64,000 bases of DNA from Streptomyces tsukubensis (lineage in GTDB: Bacteria; Actinomycetota; Actinomycetes; Streptomycetales; Streptomycetaceae). Position 1 is the first letter of the stretch. The number at the start of each line of letters is the position of its first letter. The DNA is taken from positions 6,696,001 through 6,760,000 of the forward strand of contig NZ_CP045178.1 in NCBI RefSeq assembly GCF_009296025.1. The letters are read 5' to 3'. Positions 28,325 through 38,368 of the stretch are shown here, one piece after another. The position numbers and the translations under genes were made by a program. The notes below the pieces were generated by a model, which ran no database searches, had not been told where the DNA came from, and saw only the letters and a program-made list of their open reading frames with translations.

Positions 28325-29610
28325 GTATCGACAAGGCCTCCGCAGCCACCGAGGACGTGGTGGACGCCCCGGCGGCGGCCCCCGACGCCGTCACCGCCGT
28401 CGACCCGCGGCTCCTCGTGCGTGAGCAGGGCTTCGCCGGTTACCTGACCGAGTTCAAGCGCAAGATACGCGCCGGTGAACTCGGCTCCCTGCCGGTGATC
28501 GTCGGCCTGATCATCATCTGCGTCGTCTTCCAGAGCCTGAACTCGCGGTTCCTCACCGCGGGCAACATCAGCGACATGTCCGTCGCGATGGTCGGCACCG
28601 GCATGATCGCCGTCGGTATCGTCTTCGTCCTGCTGCTCGGCGAGATCGACCTCTCCGTCGGTTCCGTCAGTGGCGTCGCGGGAGCCAGCTTCGCGGTCCT
28701 GAACGTCACACACGGCATGAACGAGTGGCTGGCGCTGCTGCTCGGCATCCTCACCGGTACGGTCGCGGGCGCACTGCACGGTTTCTTCTTCGCCCGTGTC
28801 GGCGTACCCGCCTTCGCCGTCACCCTGGCAGGTCTGCTGTTCTGGAACGGCTTCATGCTCCAGGTCCTCGGCGACAACGGCACGATCAACCTGCCGCAGG
28901 ACGGTCCGGTCCACAACCTGACCTCCTACTTCTTCTCCGATGTGGCCGTCGGCTACGGCGTCGCCCTCCTCGGCACGGTCGTCTTCTTCCTGACGTCGTT
29001 CTCCGACTCGCGCCGCCGCACCGCGGCCGGTGTGCCCTCCAGGCCGCTGAGCGAGATCATCGTCCGTACGGTGATCCTCGCCGTCGTCGCCTTCGCCGTC
29101 GCGTTCATGTTCAACCAGTACCGCGGCCTGCCCCTGGCGGTCGTGATCTTCCTGGTCGTCCTGGTCGGCACCGACTTCCTGCTCCGCCGCACCTCGTACG
29201 GGCGCAAGGTCAACGCACTCGGCGGATCGATCGAGGCGTCCCGCAGGGCCGGTATCAACGTCACGGCCATCCGTATCTCCGTCTACGCCATCTCCGGCAC
29301 CTTCGCCGCGGTCGGCGGTATCTTCCTGGCCTCCAAGATCTCCGCGGCCAACCAGGGCGCGGGCAGTGGTGACCTGCTGATGAACGCCATCGCGGCGGCC
29401 GTCATCGGCGGCACCAGCCTCTTCGGCGGCCGCGGCCGCACCTGGAACGCCCTGCTGGGTGTACTGGTCATCATCACCATCCAGTACGGCCTGTCGCTGG
29501 AGGGCATCGCCTCGCCCATCCAGTACATGATCACCGGCGGCGTGCTGCTGGCGACGGTCGTCATCGACGCCATCACCCGCAAGACGCAGAAGTCGGCGGG
29601 CCGCGCCTGA
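28321..29610 (+). CDS. xylH: XylH, sugar ABC transporter permease
   Basis: A 429-residue permease of the BPD-transp-2 (ribose/xylose) class. A 45-residue cytosolic N-terminus rich in Ala and Asp precedes about ten helices. Signatures are [20 protein letters not shown] and [18 protein letters not shown], and [20 protein letters not shown] in the coupling region. GTG 28321 overlaps the xylG stop. It forms the membrane channel for xylose import. Confidence 0.93.
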   Translation: MSIDKASAATEDVVDAPAAAPDAVTAVDPRLLVREQGFAGYLTEFKRKIRAGELGSLPVIVGLIIICVVFQSLNSRFLTAGNISDMSVAMVGTGMIAVGIVFVLLLGEIDLSVGSVSGVAGASFAVLNVTHGMNEWLALLLGILTGTVAGALHGFFFARVGVPAFAVTLAGLLFWNGFMLQVLGDNGTINLPQDGPVHNLTSYFFSDVAVGYGVALLGTVVFFLTSFSDSRRRTAAGVPSRPLSEIIVRTVILAVVAFAVAFMFNQYRGLPLAVVIFLVVLVGTDFLLRRTSYGRKVNALGGSIEASRRAGINVTAIRISVYAISGTFAAVGGIFLASKISAANQGAGSGDLLMNAIAAAVIGGTSLFGGRGRTWNALLGVLVIITIQYGLSLEGIASPIQYMITGGVLLATVVIDAITRKTQKSAGRA

Positions 29611-29674
29611 CCGGCTGACGGGTGGAAGGGCGGCGACCGCCACCCGCTCACCCGCGCGGTTCCAGCAGGATCCT

Positions 29675-29713
29675 CGGATGCCCGGCCCCGGTTCTCCCGG
29701 GACCGGGCATCCG
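29675..29713 (+). terminator. Terminator of xylFGH
   Basis: CGGATGCCCGG (29675-29685) pairs exactly with CCGGGCATCCG (29703-29713), and CCCCGG/CCGGGA bases extend the stem. It lies 65 bp after the xylH stop. Confidence 0.85.
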
Positions 29714-29848
29714 CGCGTGGTGGGTGTGTGGTGGTTGTACTGCGTTCGCGTGATGTATGCCCCACCGCCCGCTGCCCGCGAGTCGCGGAGGAACATTAGA
29801 CTCGACAGACCCGGCAAGCTCGAACAGCTCTACTGCAAGGAGGCACGG

Positions 29849-31771
29849 GTGCCGCTGCTGACCCGCATCAGGGGACCGCGCGATCTGGACCGACTCAGCC
29901 TGGCCCAGCTTGACCAGCTCGCCGGTGAGATCCGCACCTTCCTGGTCGAAGCCGTCTCCAAGACCGGGGGCCACCTCGGCCCCAACCTCGGCGTGGTCGA
30001 GCTCACCATCGCCCTGCACCGCGTCTTCGAGTCACCGAGAGACAGGGTCCTGTTCGACACGGGACACCAGAGCTATGTGCACAAGCTGCTCACAGGGCGG
30101 CAGGACTTCTCGAAGCTGCGCACCAAGGGCGGCCTCTCCGGCTACCCCTCGCGCGCCGAGTCCGAGCACGACGTCATCGAGAACTCGCACGCCTCCACCG
30201 TCCTCGGCTGGGCCGACGGCCTCGCCAAGGCCAACCAGGTGCGGCAGACGGGTGACCACGTCGTCGCCGTCATCGGCGACGGGGCACTCACCGGTGGGAT
30301 GGCCTGGGAGGCGCTGAACAACATCGCCGCAGCCAAGGACCGCCCGCTCGTCATCGTGGTCAACGACAACGAGCGCTCCTACGCGCCCACCATCGGCGGC
30401 CTCGCCGACCACCTCGCGACCCTGCGCACCACCGACGGCTACGAGCGCTTCCTCGCCCGCGGCAAGGACCTTTTGGAGCGGACCCCCGTCGTGGGACGCC
30501 CGCTCTACGAGACCCTCCACGGCGCCAAGAAGGGGCTCAAGGACTTCATCGCCCCCCAGGGCATGTTCGAGGACCTCGGACTGAAGTACGTCGGCCCGAT
30601 CGACGGCCACGACCTGGAGGCCATGGAGTCCGCGCTCCAGCGGGCCAAACGGTTCGGCGGACCCGTCATCGTGCACTGCCTCACCGAGAAGGGCCGCGGC
30701 TACCAGCCCGCGGAGCAGGACGAGGCCGACCGCTTCCACGGCATCGGCCCCATCCACCCCGACACCGGCCTGCCCATCAAGACCGCGGCGGCCAGCTGGA
30801 CCTCCGTCTTCGGCGACGAGATGGTCAAGCTCGGCCGTGAGAGGGACGACATCGTGGCCATCACCGCCGCGATGCTCCAGCCGGTGGGGCTCAAGAAGTT
30901 CGCGGAGGAGTTCCCCGACCGGGTCTACGACGTCGGCATCGCCGAGCAGCACGCGGCGGTCTCAGCGGCGGGGCTCGCCACGGGCGGCCTCCACCCGGTC
31001 TTCGCGGTCTACGCGACCTTCCTCAACCGCGCCTTCGACCAGGTGCTCATGGACGTGGCCCTGCACAAGTGCGGAGTCACCTTCGTCCTGGACAGGGCCG
31101 GGGTCACGGGCGACGACGGCGCCTCGCACAACGGCATGTGGGACATGTCCCTCCTCCAGGTCGTACCGACCCTGCGGATCGCCGCGCCCCGCGACGCCGA
31201 GCAGTTGCGTGCCCAGCTCCGCGAGGCCACCGCCGTGGACGACGCGCCGACCGTCGTCAGGTACTCCAAGGGCGTCGTGGGCCCCTCCGTGCCCGCCGTG
31301 GGCCGTGTCGGCTCCATGGACGTCCTGCGCGAGCCCGACGCAGACCACCCCGACGTGCTGCTCGTCTCCGTCGGAGCGCTGGCCCCGATGTGCCTGGAGG
31401 TGGCCTCGCTCCTCGACAAGCAGGGCATCTCCACCACCGTCGTCGACCCGCGCTGGGTCAAGCCCGTCGACGAGGCGCTCGCGCCCCTCGCGGAGCGGCA
31501 CCGGGTCGTCGTCACCGTGGAGGACAACAGCAGGGTGGGTGGTGTCGGCTCCGCCGTCGCCCAGGCGCTGCGTGACGCCGGTGTGGACGTACCGCTGCGC
31601 GACTTCGGTATCCCGCCCCGGTTCCTCGACCACGCCTCCCGCAAGGAGGTGATGGCGGAGATCGGTCTGACCGCTCCCGACATCGCCCGCCAGGTCACGG
31701 GCCTCGTCTCCAAGCTCGCCGGTGGCTACGACCAGCAGACGGCCGAAGCGGTGGAGCCCGCGCGCGACTGA
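29849..31771 (+). CDS. dxs: 1-deoxy-D-xylulose-5-phosphate synthase
   Basis: A 640-residue thiamine-diphosphate enzyme that joins pyruvate and glyceraldehyde 3-phosphate, the first step of the MEP isoprenoid route. Seen are [11 protein letters not shown], the ThDP/Mg motif [18 protein letters not shown], the transketolase pyrimidine-binding part with [31 protein letters not shown], and a C-terminal transketolase domain. GTG 29849 ([16 protein letters not shown]) has AAGGAGG five bases before it. Streptomyces often carries two dxs copies; this is the one beside xylFGH. Confidence 0.96.
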   Translation: MPLLTRIRGPRDLDRLSLAQLDQLAGEIRTFLVEAVSKTGGHLGPNLGVVELTIALHRVFESPRDRVLFDTGHQSYVHKLLTGRQDFSKLRTKGGLSGYPSRAESEHDVIENSHASTVLGWADGLAKANQVRQTGDHVVAVIGDGALTGGMAWEALNNIAAAKDRPLVIVVNDNERSYAPTIGGLADHLATLRTTDGYERFLARGKDLLERTPVVGRPLYETLHGAKKGLKDFIAPQGMFEDLGLKYVGPIDGHDLEAMESALQRAKRFGGPVIVHCLTEKGRGYQPAEQDEADRFHGIGPIHPDTGLPIKTAAASWTSVFGDEMVKLGRERDDIVAITAAMLQPVGLKKFAEEFPDRVYDVGIAEQHAAVSAAGLATGGLHPVFAVYATFLNRAFDQVLMDVALHKCGVTFVLDRAGVTGDDGASHNGMWDMSLLQVVPTLRIAAPRDAEQLRAQLREATAVDDAPTVVRYSKGVVGPSVPAVGRVGSMDVLREPDADHPDVLLVSVGALAPMCLEVASLLDKQGISTTVVDPRWVKPVDEALAPLAERHRVVVTVEDNSRVGGVGSAVAQALRDAGVDVPLRDFGIPPRFLDHASRKEVMAEIGLTAPDIARQVTGLVSKLAGGYDQQTAEAVEPARD

Positions 31772-31814
31772 GCCGACAGCCTCTGCGGGCTCCTGAGCGC
31801 GAAGCTCCTGAGCC

Positions 31815-31860
31815 AACGGGCCGGTTCCCCACCCTGTACGGGTGGCGGGACCGGCCCGTT
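31815..31860 (+). terminator. Terminator of dxs
   Basis: AACGGGCCGGT (31815-31825) pairs with ACCGGCCCGTT (31850-31860), and inner CCCACCC/GGGTGG bases form a second stem. It lies 43 bp after the dxs stop. Confidence 0.85.
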
Positions 31861-31948
31861 CGCGTGAATCATGAACCTCAAGGGCACACGGAGTACGGCA
31901 CCTTCTTGATCATGTCGGGACGGCACGTGAGTCTGTGGAGGTATATCC

Positions 31949-33433
31949 GTGAACAGAGGTCTCTTCCGGACGAAGAGCATCGAGCGATCGATCAAGGACA
32001 CGGAGGAGCCGGAGCACGCGCTCAAGAAGTCGCTCTCGGCGCTCGACCTGACAGTCTTCGGGGTCGGCGTCGTCATCGGTACCGGGATCTTCGTCCTCAC
32101 CGGCAAGGTCGCCAAGGAGACCGCGGGTCCCTCCGTGGCCATCTCGTTCGCCATCGCGGGCTTCGTGTGCGGCCTCGCCGCCCTGTGCTACGCCGAATTC
32201 GCCTCCACGGTCCCCGTGGCGGGCTCCGCGTACACCTTCTCGTACGCCTCCCTCGGGGAGCTGCCCGCCTGGATCATCGGCTGGGACCTCATCCTTGAGC
32301 TGGCGCTCGGCTGCGCGGTGGTGGCCGTCGGCTGGTCGGGCTATGTGCGCTCGCTGCTGGACACGGCCGGGTTCCACCTCCCGCAGGCCCTCAGCGGCAC
32401 ACACGGCGGGGTCTTCGGCTTCGACCTGCTCGCCGCCCTCCTGGTACTGGTCCTGACCACCATCCTCGTCTTCGGGATGAAACTGTCCTCACGGGTGACC
32501 AATGTGATCGTCGCCGTCAAGGTCACCGTCGTCCTGCTGGTCATCATCGTCGGCGCCTTCCTCATCAGCGGCGCCAACTACAAGCCGTTCGTCCCGCCCG
32601 CCAAGGACTCAGCGGGCGGCGACGGGCTCTCCGCGCCCCTGGCCCAGATCATCTTCGGCTTCACCCCGTCCCACTTCGGGCTGATGGGCATCTTCACAGC
32701 GGCGGCCGTCGTCTTCTTCGCCTTCATCGGGTTCGACGTCGTCGCCACCGCTGCCGAGGAGACCCGCAGACCCCAGCGGGACGTGCCACGCGGCATCTTC
32801 GGCTCGCTCATCATCTGCACCGTGCTCTACGTGGCGGTCTCCGTCGTCGTCACCGGTATGCAGAAATACAGCGAACTCACCGTCGACGCCCCCCTGGCCG
32901 ACGCCTTCAAAGCCGTCGGGCACCCCTTCTGGGCCGGCGTCATCAGCTTCGGCGCCGCCGTCGGCCTCACCTCGGTCTGCATGATCCTGCTGCTCGGCCA
33001 GAGTCGCGTCTTCTTCGCGATGAGCCGGGACGGGCTGCTGCCCAAGGGGTTCTCCCGGGTCCATCCGAAATTCGGCACCCCGTACCGCTCCACCCTCCTC
33101 CTGGGCGGAGCCGTCGCCCTTGTCGCCGGGTTCACCTCCATCGACGAGCTGGCCGAGCTGGTCAACATCGGCACCCTCTTCGCCTTCATCGTCGTCGCCC
33201 TCGGCGTGGTCCTGCTCCGCAGACAGCGCCCGGAGCTGGAGCGCTCCTTCCGCACCCCACTGGTCCCGCTCGTCCCGATCGCCTCCGTGCTGGCCTCGCT
33301 GTGGCTGATGCTGAATCTGCCTACGGAGACGTGGTTGCGGTTCGGGATCTGGATGGTCATCGGCGTGGTGGTGTACTTCGCCTACAGCCGGTCCCACAGC
33401 CGCCTTGAGGATCCGGAGCCCGAGGAGAGGTGA
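31949..33433 (+). CDS. APC-superfamily amino acid permease
   Basis: A 494-residue permease with about twelve helices. It starts with the cytosolic RTKSIERSIKDTEEPEHALK and helix 1 has the unwound motif GVGVVIGTGIFVLTG. CYAEFASTVPVAGSAYTFSY and FFAFIGFDVVATAAEETRRPQ are signatures of the cationic amino acid transporter (CAT/YfnA-like) group. GTG 31949 is preceded by GGAGG. It probably takes up basic or branched amino acids by proton symport; substrate unproven. Confidence 0.92.
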   Translation: MNRGLFRTKSIERSIKDTEEPEHALKKSLSALDLTVFGVGVVIGTGIFVLTGKVAKETAGPSVAISFAIAGFVCGLAALCYAEFASTVPVAGSAYTFSYASLGELPAWIIGWDLILELALGCAVVAVGWSGYVRSLLDTAGFHLPQALSGTHGGVFGFDLLAALLVLVLTTILVFGMKLSSRVTNVIVAVKVTVVLLVIIVGAFLISGANYKPFVPPAKDSAGGDGLSAPLAQIIFGFTPSHFGLMGIFTAAAVVFFAFIGFDVVATAAEETRRPQRDVPRGIFGSLIICTVLYVAVSVVVTGMQKYSELTVDAPLADAFKAVGHPFWAGVISFGAAVGLTSVCMILLLGQSRVFFAMSRDGLLPKGFSRVHPKFGTPYRSTLLLGGAVALVAGFTSIDELAELVNIGTLFAFIVVALGVVLLRRQRPELERSFRTPLVPLVPIASVLASLWLMLNLPTETWLRFGIWMVIGVVVYFAYSRSHSRLEDPEPEER

Positions 33434-33614
33434 CGGCGCCTTCGCGCGACGACTTCTCCACCCGCCCCCGTACGCCCGCCCCCGCGGCCCGCCCGCCCCC
33501 GCGGCCCGCCCGCCCTTGTCGGGCCCCACACCCGGGGCGTACGAGGGCGGGCGCGGTGACGTCCGGTCCGCGCCCGGGGGTCGGTCCCGCGGTGGCCCGC
33601 TCCGGTGGTGTCCT

Positions 33615-33995
33615 TCAGTCCCGTACGGTCCGGGGTCCCGCGCACCTGGCGCCCAACGCCTCGACCCTGCGCCGGAGTTCACGGTCCGAGGTGATCACCA
33701 GGCAGGGGCTGTCCGACGCGGCCACCACCTCCACGATCCGGTCGTCCCCGCTGCCCGGCGCCGTCTCCACCCACACCCCGGTGACGGACTCCACGCCCCG
33801 CGCCGCGCCCTCCACGACCAGCACCACGTCGAGGGGGCCGGGCTGACCCGCGACGCCCTCCTCCGCGTACCGCACGAGCCGGTCACGGAGCCGTTCTGCG
33901 GCGCCGCGGCGGTCGCGCCACCAGCCGTCCGGGACGGAGCCGACCACGTTGGCGGCGTCGACGACGAGGGTGAGGCGGTGGGGGCTCTCGGCCAT
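33615..33995 (-). CDS. NYN/PIN-like domain protein
   Basis: A 126-residue protein of the PIN-like NYN fold: LTLVVDAANVVGSVPDGWW, LDVVLVVEGAA, GDDRIVEVV and CLVITSDRELRRRVEALGA. Asp14, the DD pair and Asp in TSDREL form the acidic site expected of a metal-dependent nuclease. In Streptomyces such genes are often labelled NTP pyrophosphohydrolase without proof. ATG 33995. It converges on the permease gene and lies alone between terminators. Confidence 0.75.
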   Translation of the reverse strand: MAESPHRLTLVVDAANVVGSVPDGWWRDRRGAAERLRDRLVRYAEEGVAGQPGPLDVVLVVEGAARGVESVTGVWVETAPGSGDDRIVEVVAASDSPCLVITSDRELRRRVEALGARCAGPRTVRD

Positions 33996-34158
33996 GGCGT
34001 TCCGCCTTCTCAGGCCAGGGGAGGGGAGGTGAACGGTGGTGGGACGGGTGGTGGGGATGTGGCGATTCTACGTGGGCGCACTCGGCCCGTGAGGTCGCGG
34101 GCGGCAAGTGGGAGGTGTGGCGCGCGACCTCCAAGGGGGCTGGCCCTCGGGTGTCGTT

Positions 34159-34188
34159 GTTCGGCCGCCGGAGCACCGGCGGCCGAAC
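34159..34188 (-). terminator. Terminator of the LCP gene
   Basis: GTTCGGCCGCCGG (34159-34171) pairs exactly with CCGGCGGCCGAAC (34176-34188) around a 4-nt loop, 21 bp after the LCP stop. Confidence 0.85.
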
Positions 34189-34209
34189 GAGGGCACTGGC
34201 CGGAGTGGG

Positions 34210-35298
34210 TCATTCCCCGCCGGTGGCGGGTGACTTCTTGGCCGACTCGGGGATCTCCTGATCGGTGCGGAGCGCTTCCCACAACTGCTTGACCTGGGGT
34301 TCGGCGGCGACCACGCGGTTGCGGTCCTGGGTGTCGTACTGCACAGGCATCATGACCGTCTCCATGGTGTTGGGGTCGATCGCCTTGAGGCTGCTGCCGT
34401 ACTTGGCCAGCGAGGTCAGCGAGCTGAGACCGGAGTCCGTCGTCAGCGATTCCGTGGCCGAGGACGCTATCTTGTAGAGCTTCGCGGGGCTGTTCAGCAC
34501 CCCTTGTTTCTTGATCTCCGCGAGGACGGCGAGCATGAACTTCTGCTGGAGACCGATGCGTCCGAGGTCGGAGCCGTCGCCGTAGCCGTAGCGGGTGCGC
34601 ACCAGCCGCAGTGACTGTGTGCCGTCGAGATGGTGGGTCCCCGCGTCGAGATGGAGCCCGCCCTTGGTGTCGTTGATCGGCTTGTCGAGCGTGATCGACA
34701 CACCGCCGAGCGCGTCGACCAGACCCTGGAAGCCGGCGAAGTCGATCTCCATGTAGTGGTCCATGCGGATTCCGGAGAGCGTCTCGACCGTCTTCACCAC
34801 GCAGGCGGGACCACCGAGCGAATAGACCGAGTTGAACATCACGCGCTTGGCGGAGGGCAGTTCCTCGCCCTCCGAGGTGGTGCACCCAGGCCGGGTCACC
34901 AGGGTGTCGCGGGGGATGCTCACCGCCGTCGCGCGGCTGCGGCCCTCGGGGATGTGCACCATGAGCGCCGTGTCGGAACGCGCGCCACTGACGTCGCCGG
35001 TGTCGAGGTTCGCGTTGTCGCCCGAGCGTGAGTCGGAGCCGAGGATCAACAGGTTCTGGCCGCTGGTCCCCGCCTTCTTCGGACGGTCCTCGCCCAGCGC
35101 CTTGTTGATGTCGACATCACTGATGTTGGAGTTGAGCTTGTGGTAGAACCACCACGCCGTGCCGCCACCGATCAGCAGGATCAGGACGAGCGCGAGCAGT
35201 ACCCAGCGCCAAGGGCGCCGTCTGCGCTGGGGTTTGCGGCGGCGTGATCCGCCGTGCCCGGAGTCGCGTCGACCGGGCTCCATCACGGTGTGAGTCAT
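34210..35298 (-). CDS. LytR-CpsA-Psr (LCP) family cell-wall ligase
   Basis: A 362-residue type II membrane protein: a basic cytosolic tail (RRRKPQRRRRPWRW), one helix WVLLALVLILLIGGGTAWWF at about 32-52, then the LCP phosphotransferase domain. Motifs are LLILGSDSRSGDNANLD, GARSDTALMVHI, AVSIPRDTLV and VRTRYGYGDGSDLGRIGLQQ, holding the Arg/Asp residues that bind polyprenyl pyrophosphate. LCP enzymes attach teichoic acid or other glycopolymers to peptidoglycan. ATG 35298 is used; ATG 35283 is possible. Confidence 0.92.
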   Translation of the reverse strand: MTHTVMEPGRRDSGHGGSRRRKPQRRRRPWRWVLLALVLILLIGGGTAWWFYHKLNSNISDVDINKALGEDRPKKAGTSGQNLLILGSDSRSGDNANLDTGDVSGARSDTALMVHIPEGRSRATAVSIPRDTLVTRPGCTTSEGEELPSAKRVMFNSVYSLGGPACVVKTVETLSGIRMDHYMEIDFAGFQGLVDALGGVSITLDKPINDTKGGLHLDAGTHHLDGTQSLRLVRTRYGYGDGSDLGRIGLQQKFMLAVLAEIKKQGVLNSPAKLYKIASSATESLTTDSGLSSLTSLAKYGSSLKAIDPNTMETVMMPVQYDTQDRNRVVAAEPQVKQLWEALRTDQEIPESAKKSPATGGE

Positions 35299-35835
35299 GC
35301 CTGTGCTTCCTTTGCGCTTCCCGCTGCGGCGAGCCGGCTGCGGTGAATCGGGCGGGGGCTCGGGTGGGGGGAAGCGTGACCGGCCCGTGATCAGGGTAGT
35401 GCTGGTGCACTATAGACGCATTTTCGGAAGAGGACCGGACAGGTTCGTTCGATCTCTGGCACTGTGTCCGAAGTTGCTTGTTAATCCCTTATGGCGCAAA
35501 CGCTCCTTGTGTGAGGCCTGTTGGCAAGAGTGAGTGAAGTCGCCGTGCGGGCGGTATCCGCACGCGACGACAAGTCAGGCGCGCGGCCGTATCGCTCGTC
35601 CCGCAGTTCTGCCGCGCTCATCTCGCGGTTCTACGGGCCCTGTCAGTCACCCCCGACCAATGCACGTCGTCCGGCGGTTCCAAGGGCGACGGAGCCGCTC
35701 TCCACTAGGGGCTCGGATACGGCCAGGAACATTGTGTCCTGCACCCCGCAATTCCTTCCCGGGAGCTACGTGAAGACCGAGCGTCCCGGATCTCGGCTTA
35801 CCTGATGGGGGAAGGTGACCCCGAGGAGAAGGCGC
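35299..35835. other. Long AT-richer intergenic region upstream of the LCP gene
   Basis: About 540 bp without a convincing gene. On the minus strand TATAGT (35413-35408) could be the -10 of the LCP promoter. Bases 35400-35515 have clearly lower GC than their surroundings. The weak frame at 35521-35805 has poor third-position GC and no family resemblance, so I do not call it. Confidence 0.5.
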
Positions 35836-36177
35836 GTGTTCTCGATCCCTCATTCCCGAACTCGCGCGCTCAGCCATGAACTCGGGGCCAATGTCCATCT
35901 GGTCTCCTCCGCGCGGGACGGCCGGTACCCGTACCACGTGGAGCCTTTTCTCCCGCTTTTCCAGCGCGACGAGAACTTCGACTTCGTCCTCAGTGATTCG
36001 CCGCTCATCACCGGCCACGCCGAAGTGGCCCTGAGTAACGTCCTTTTCCTGGTGGGACTCGTCAACAGGCTCATCGACGGGATGGCGCCGCGTATCGGGT
36101 ACCTACGCGACGGAGGTGAGGAACCAGGCGCGGACAGATCCGGCCGGACGCACTCCGTCCCCGCCCCGACCGGGTGA
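35836..36177 (+). CDS. Hypothetical protein
   Basis: A 113-residue protein that I do not recognise. GTG 35836 has an excellent site, GAGGAG eight bases upstream. The middle reads FLPLFQRDENFDFVLSDSPL and then TGHAEVALSNVLFLVGLVNR, one amphipathic to hydrophobic helix; the tail is Gly/Arg/Pro-rich. FDFVLSDSP vaguely recalls Walker-B-type strands of nucleotide-binding folds, too little to assign. It stands alone on its strand and its 3' end overlaps a hairpin shared with the converging fadB gene. Confidence 0.45.
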   Translation: MFSIPHSRTRALSHELGANVHLVSSARDGRYPYHVEPFLPLFQRDENFDFVLSDSPLITGHAEVALSNVLFLVGLVNRLIDGMAPRIGYLRDGGEEPGADRSGRTHSVPAPTG

Positions 36178-36195
36178 ACGGCGGGGCGGGGACGG
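36155..36195. terminator. Bidirectional terminator
   Basis: CCGTCCCCGCCCC (36155-36167) pairs exactly with GGGGCGGGGACGG (36183-36195) between the hypothetical gene and the converging fadB. Confidence 0.85.
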
Positions 36196-36223
36196 GGTAA
36201 CGCGGCGGCGGCCGGGGCGGTGG

Positions 36224-38368
36224 CTAGGCCGGGACCGAGGCCAGGCCGTTCTCCAGGAAGGGCTTGCCGTTGACCCGCTGGGAGACGCCCTCACGGTCCA
36301 GGTACGGCGTGATGCCGCCCAGGTGGAAGGGCCAGCCGGCCCCGGTGATCAGGCACAGGTCGATGTCCTGGGCCTCGGCGACGACGTCCTCGTCCAGCAT
36401 CAGGCCGATCTCCTGCGCCACCGCGTCGAGGACCCGGGCGCGGACCCGCTCCTCCGTCAGGACGCTGTCGCCCTGCCGCAGCAGCGCGGCGACCTCGGGG
36501 TCCAGCTCGGGCTTGCCCGAGTCGTAGACGTAGAAGCCGCGCTTGCCCGCCTCCACGACCGCCTTCAGGTTGGGCGAGACCGTGAAACGCTCGGGGAACG
36601 CGCCGTGCAGCGTCTCGGAGACGTGCAGACCGATCGCGGGACCCACCAGTTCGAGCAGGACCAGCGGGGACATCGGCAGGCCGAGCGGCTCGACGGCCCT
36701 CTCCGCGACCGCGACCGGTGTGCCCTCGTCGATGACGTTCTGGATCTCGCCCATGAAGCGCGTGAGGATGCGGTTGACGACGAACGCCGGGGCGTCCTTC
36801 ACCAGTACCGCGGTCTTCTTCAGCTTCTTCGCCACGCCGAAGGCCGTGGCCAGCGCCGCGTCGTCCGTCTGCTCGCCGCGCACGATCTCCAGCAGCGGCA
36901 GGACCGCCACCGGGTTGAAGAAGTGGAAGCCGACGACCCGCTCGGGGTGGCGCAGCTTCGAGGCCATCTCGGAGACGGAGAGCGAGGAGGTGTTGGTGGC
37001 GAGGATCGCGTGCGCGGGGGCGACCGCCTCGACCTCGGCGAACACCTGCTGCTTGACGCCGATCTCCTCGAACACCGCCTCGATGATGAAGTCCGCGTCC
37101 GCGAACCCGTCGGCCTTGTCCAGCACACCGGAGACCAGGCCCTTGAGCCGGTTCGCCTTGTCCTGGTTGATCCTGCCCTTGCCCAGCAGCTTGTCGACCT
37201 CGGCGTGCACGTAACCCACGCCCTTGTCGACACGCCCCTGGTCGATGTCGGTGAGGACGACAGGCACCTCAAGACGGCGTACGAAGAGCAGCGCGAGCTG
37301 CGAGGCCATCAGCCCCGCGCCGACCACGCCGACCTTGGAGACCGGCCGGGCGAGGCTCTTGTCGGGAGCACCCGCGGGACGCTTGCCGCGCTTCTGCACC
37401 AGGTTGAAGGCGTAGATGCCGGAGCGCAGCTCACCGCTCATGATCAGGTCGGCGAGCGCCCGGTCCTCGGCGTCGTAACCGGCCTGGAGGTCGCCGTCCT
37501 TGGCCGCCTCGATGATGTCCAGCGCCCGGTAGGCGGCGGGGGCGGCGCCGTGCACCTTGGAGTCGGCGATAGCACGGCCGCGCGCCACGGCCTGGTCCCA
37601 CGCCTCGCCCCTGTCCGGCTCCGGGTGCTCGACGGCGATCTCGCCGCGCAGTACGGAGGCGGTCCACAGCAGCGACTGCTCAAGGAAGTCCGCGCCCTCG
37701 AAGATCGCGTCGGCGATCCCGAGCTCGAAGACCTGCTTGCCCTTCAGCTGTCGGTTCTGGTTGAGCGAGTTCTCGATAATGACCGAAACTGCTCGGTCCG
37801 CGCCGATCAGATTCGGCAGCCGGACACAGCCGCCCCAGCCGGGAACGAGACCGAGGAAGACCTCGGGCAGCGAGAAGGCGGGGAGCGCGGAGGAGACCGT
37901 GCGGTACGAGCAGTGCAGCCCGACCTCGACGCCGCCGCCCATCGCCGCGCCGTTGTAGTACGCGAAAGTCGGCACGGCCAGTGTGGACAGACGCTTGAAG
38001 ACGTCGTGGCCGCCCTTGCCGATGGCGAGCGCGTCCTCGTGGCGCTTGAGCAGCTCCACGCCCTTGAGGTCGGCGCCGACCGCGAAGATGAACGGCTTGC
38101 CCGTGATGCCGACGCCGACGATCGAGCCCTCTGCCGCTTCCTTCTCGACCTGGTCGATCGCCGTGTTGAGGTTGGCGAGCGAGGCGGGGCCGAAAGTGGT
38201 CGGCTTGGTGTGGTCAAGCCCGTTGTCGAGGGTGATCAGGGCGAACCGGCCGCCCCCCGCCGCAGGGCCGCCCGGCAGGTCGAGGTGGCGTACGTGCGCC
38301 TGCGTGACGACCTCGCCGGGGAACAGCTCGGCCGCGCCCTTCAGCAGATCAGTGGTGGTGGTGCTCAC
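36224..38368 (-). CDS. fadB: Fatty acid oxidation complex alpha subunit (enoyl-CoA hydratase / 3-hydroxyacyl-CoA dehydrogenase)
   Basis: A 714-residue two-domain beta-oxidation enzyme. The N-terminal crotonase part has GKPFIFAVGADLKGVE and AYYNGAAMGGGVEVGLHCSY for the oxyanion hole and catalytic Glu region. From about residue 330 comes the NAD domain with VGVVGAGLMASQLALLF, ATNTSSLSVSEMA and GFHFFNPVAVLPLLE, then the C-terminal dimer domain. GTG 38368 overlaps the thiolase stop (GTGA) and has GGGAGG upstream, so it is translated with fadA. Together they carry out the last three steps of the cycle. Confidence 0.95.
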   Translation of the reverse strand: MSTTTTDLLKGAAELFPGEVVTQAHVRHLDLPGGPAAGGGRFALITLDNGLDHTKPTTFGPASLANLNTAIDQVEKEAAEGSIVGVGITGKPFIFAVGADLKGVELLKRHEDALAIGKGGHDVFKRLSTLAVPTFAYYNGAAMGGGVEVGLHCSYRTVSSALPAFSLPEVFLGLVPGWGGCVRLPNLIGADRAVSVIIENSLNQNRQLKGKQVFELGIADAIFEGADFLEQSLLWTASVLRGEIAVEHPEPDRGEAWDQAVARGRAIADSKVHGAAPAAYRALDIIEAAKDGDLQAGYDAEDRALADLIMSGELRSGIYAFNLVQKRGKRPAGAPDKSLARPVSKVGVVGAGLMASQLALLFVRRLEVPVVLTDIDQGRVDKGVGYVHAEVDKLLGKGRINQDKANRLKGLVSGVLDKADGFADADFIIEAVFEEIGVKQQVFAEVEAVAPAHAILATNTSSLSVSEMASKLRHPERVVGFHFFNPVAVLPLLEIVRGEQTDDAALATAFGVAKKLKKTAVLVKDAPAFVVNRILTRFMGEIQNVIDEGTPVAVAERAVEPLGLPMSPLVLLELVGPAIGLHVSETLHGAFPERFTVSPNLKAVVEAGKRGFYVYDSGKPELDPEVAALLRQGDSVLTEERVRARVLDAVAQEIGLMLDEDVVAEAQDIDLCLITGAGWPFHLGGITPYLDREGVSQRVNGKPFLENGLASVPA

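Noticed and set aside
35521..35805. 94-residue reading frame upstream of the hypothetical gene
   Set aside because: Codon third positions lack the GC bias of real genes and there is no ribosome site or family match.
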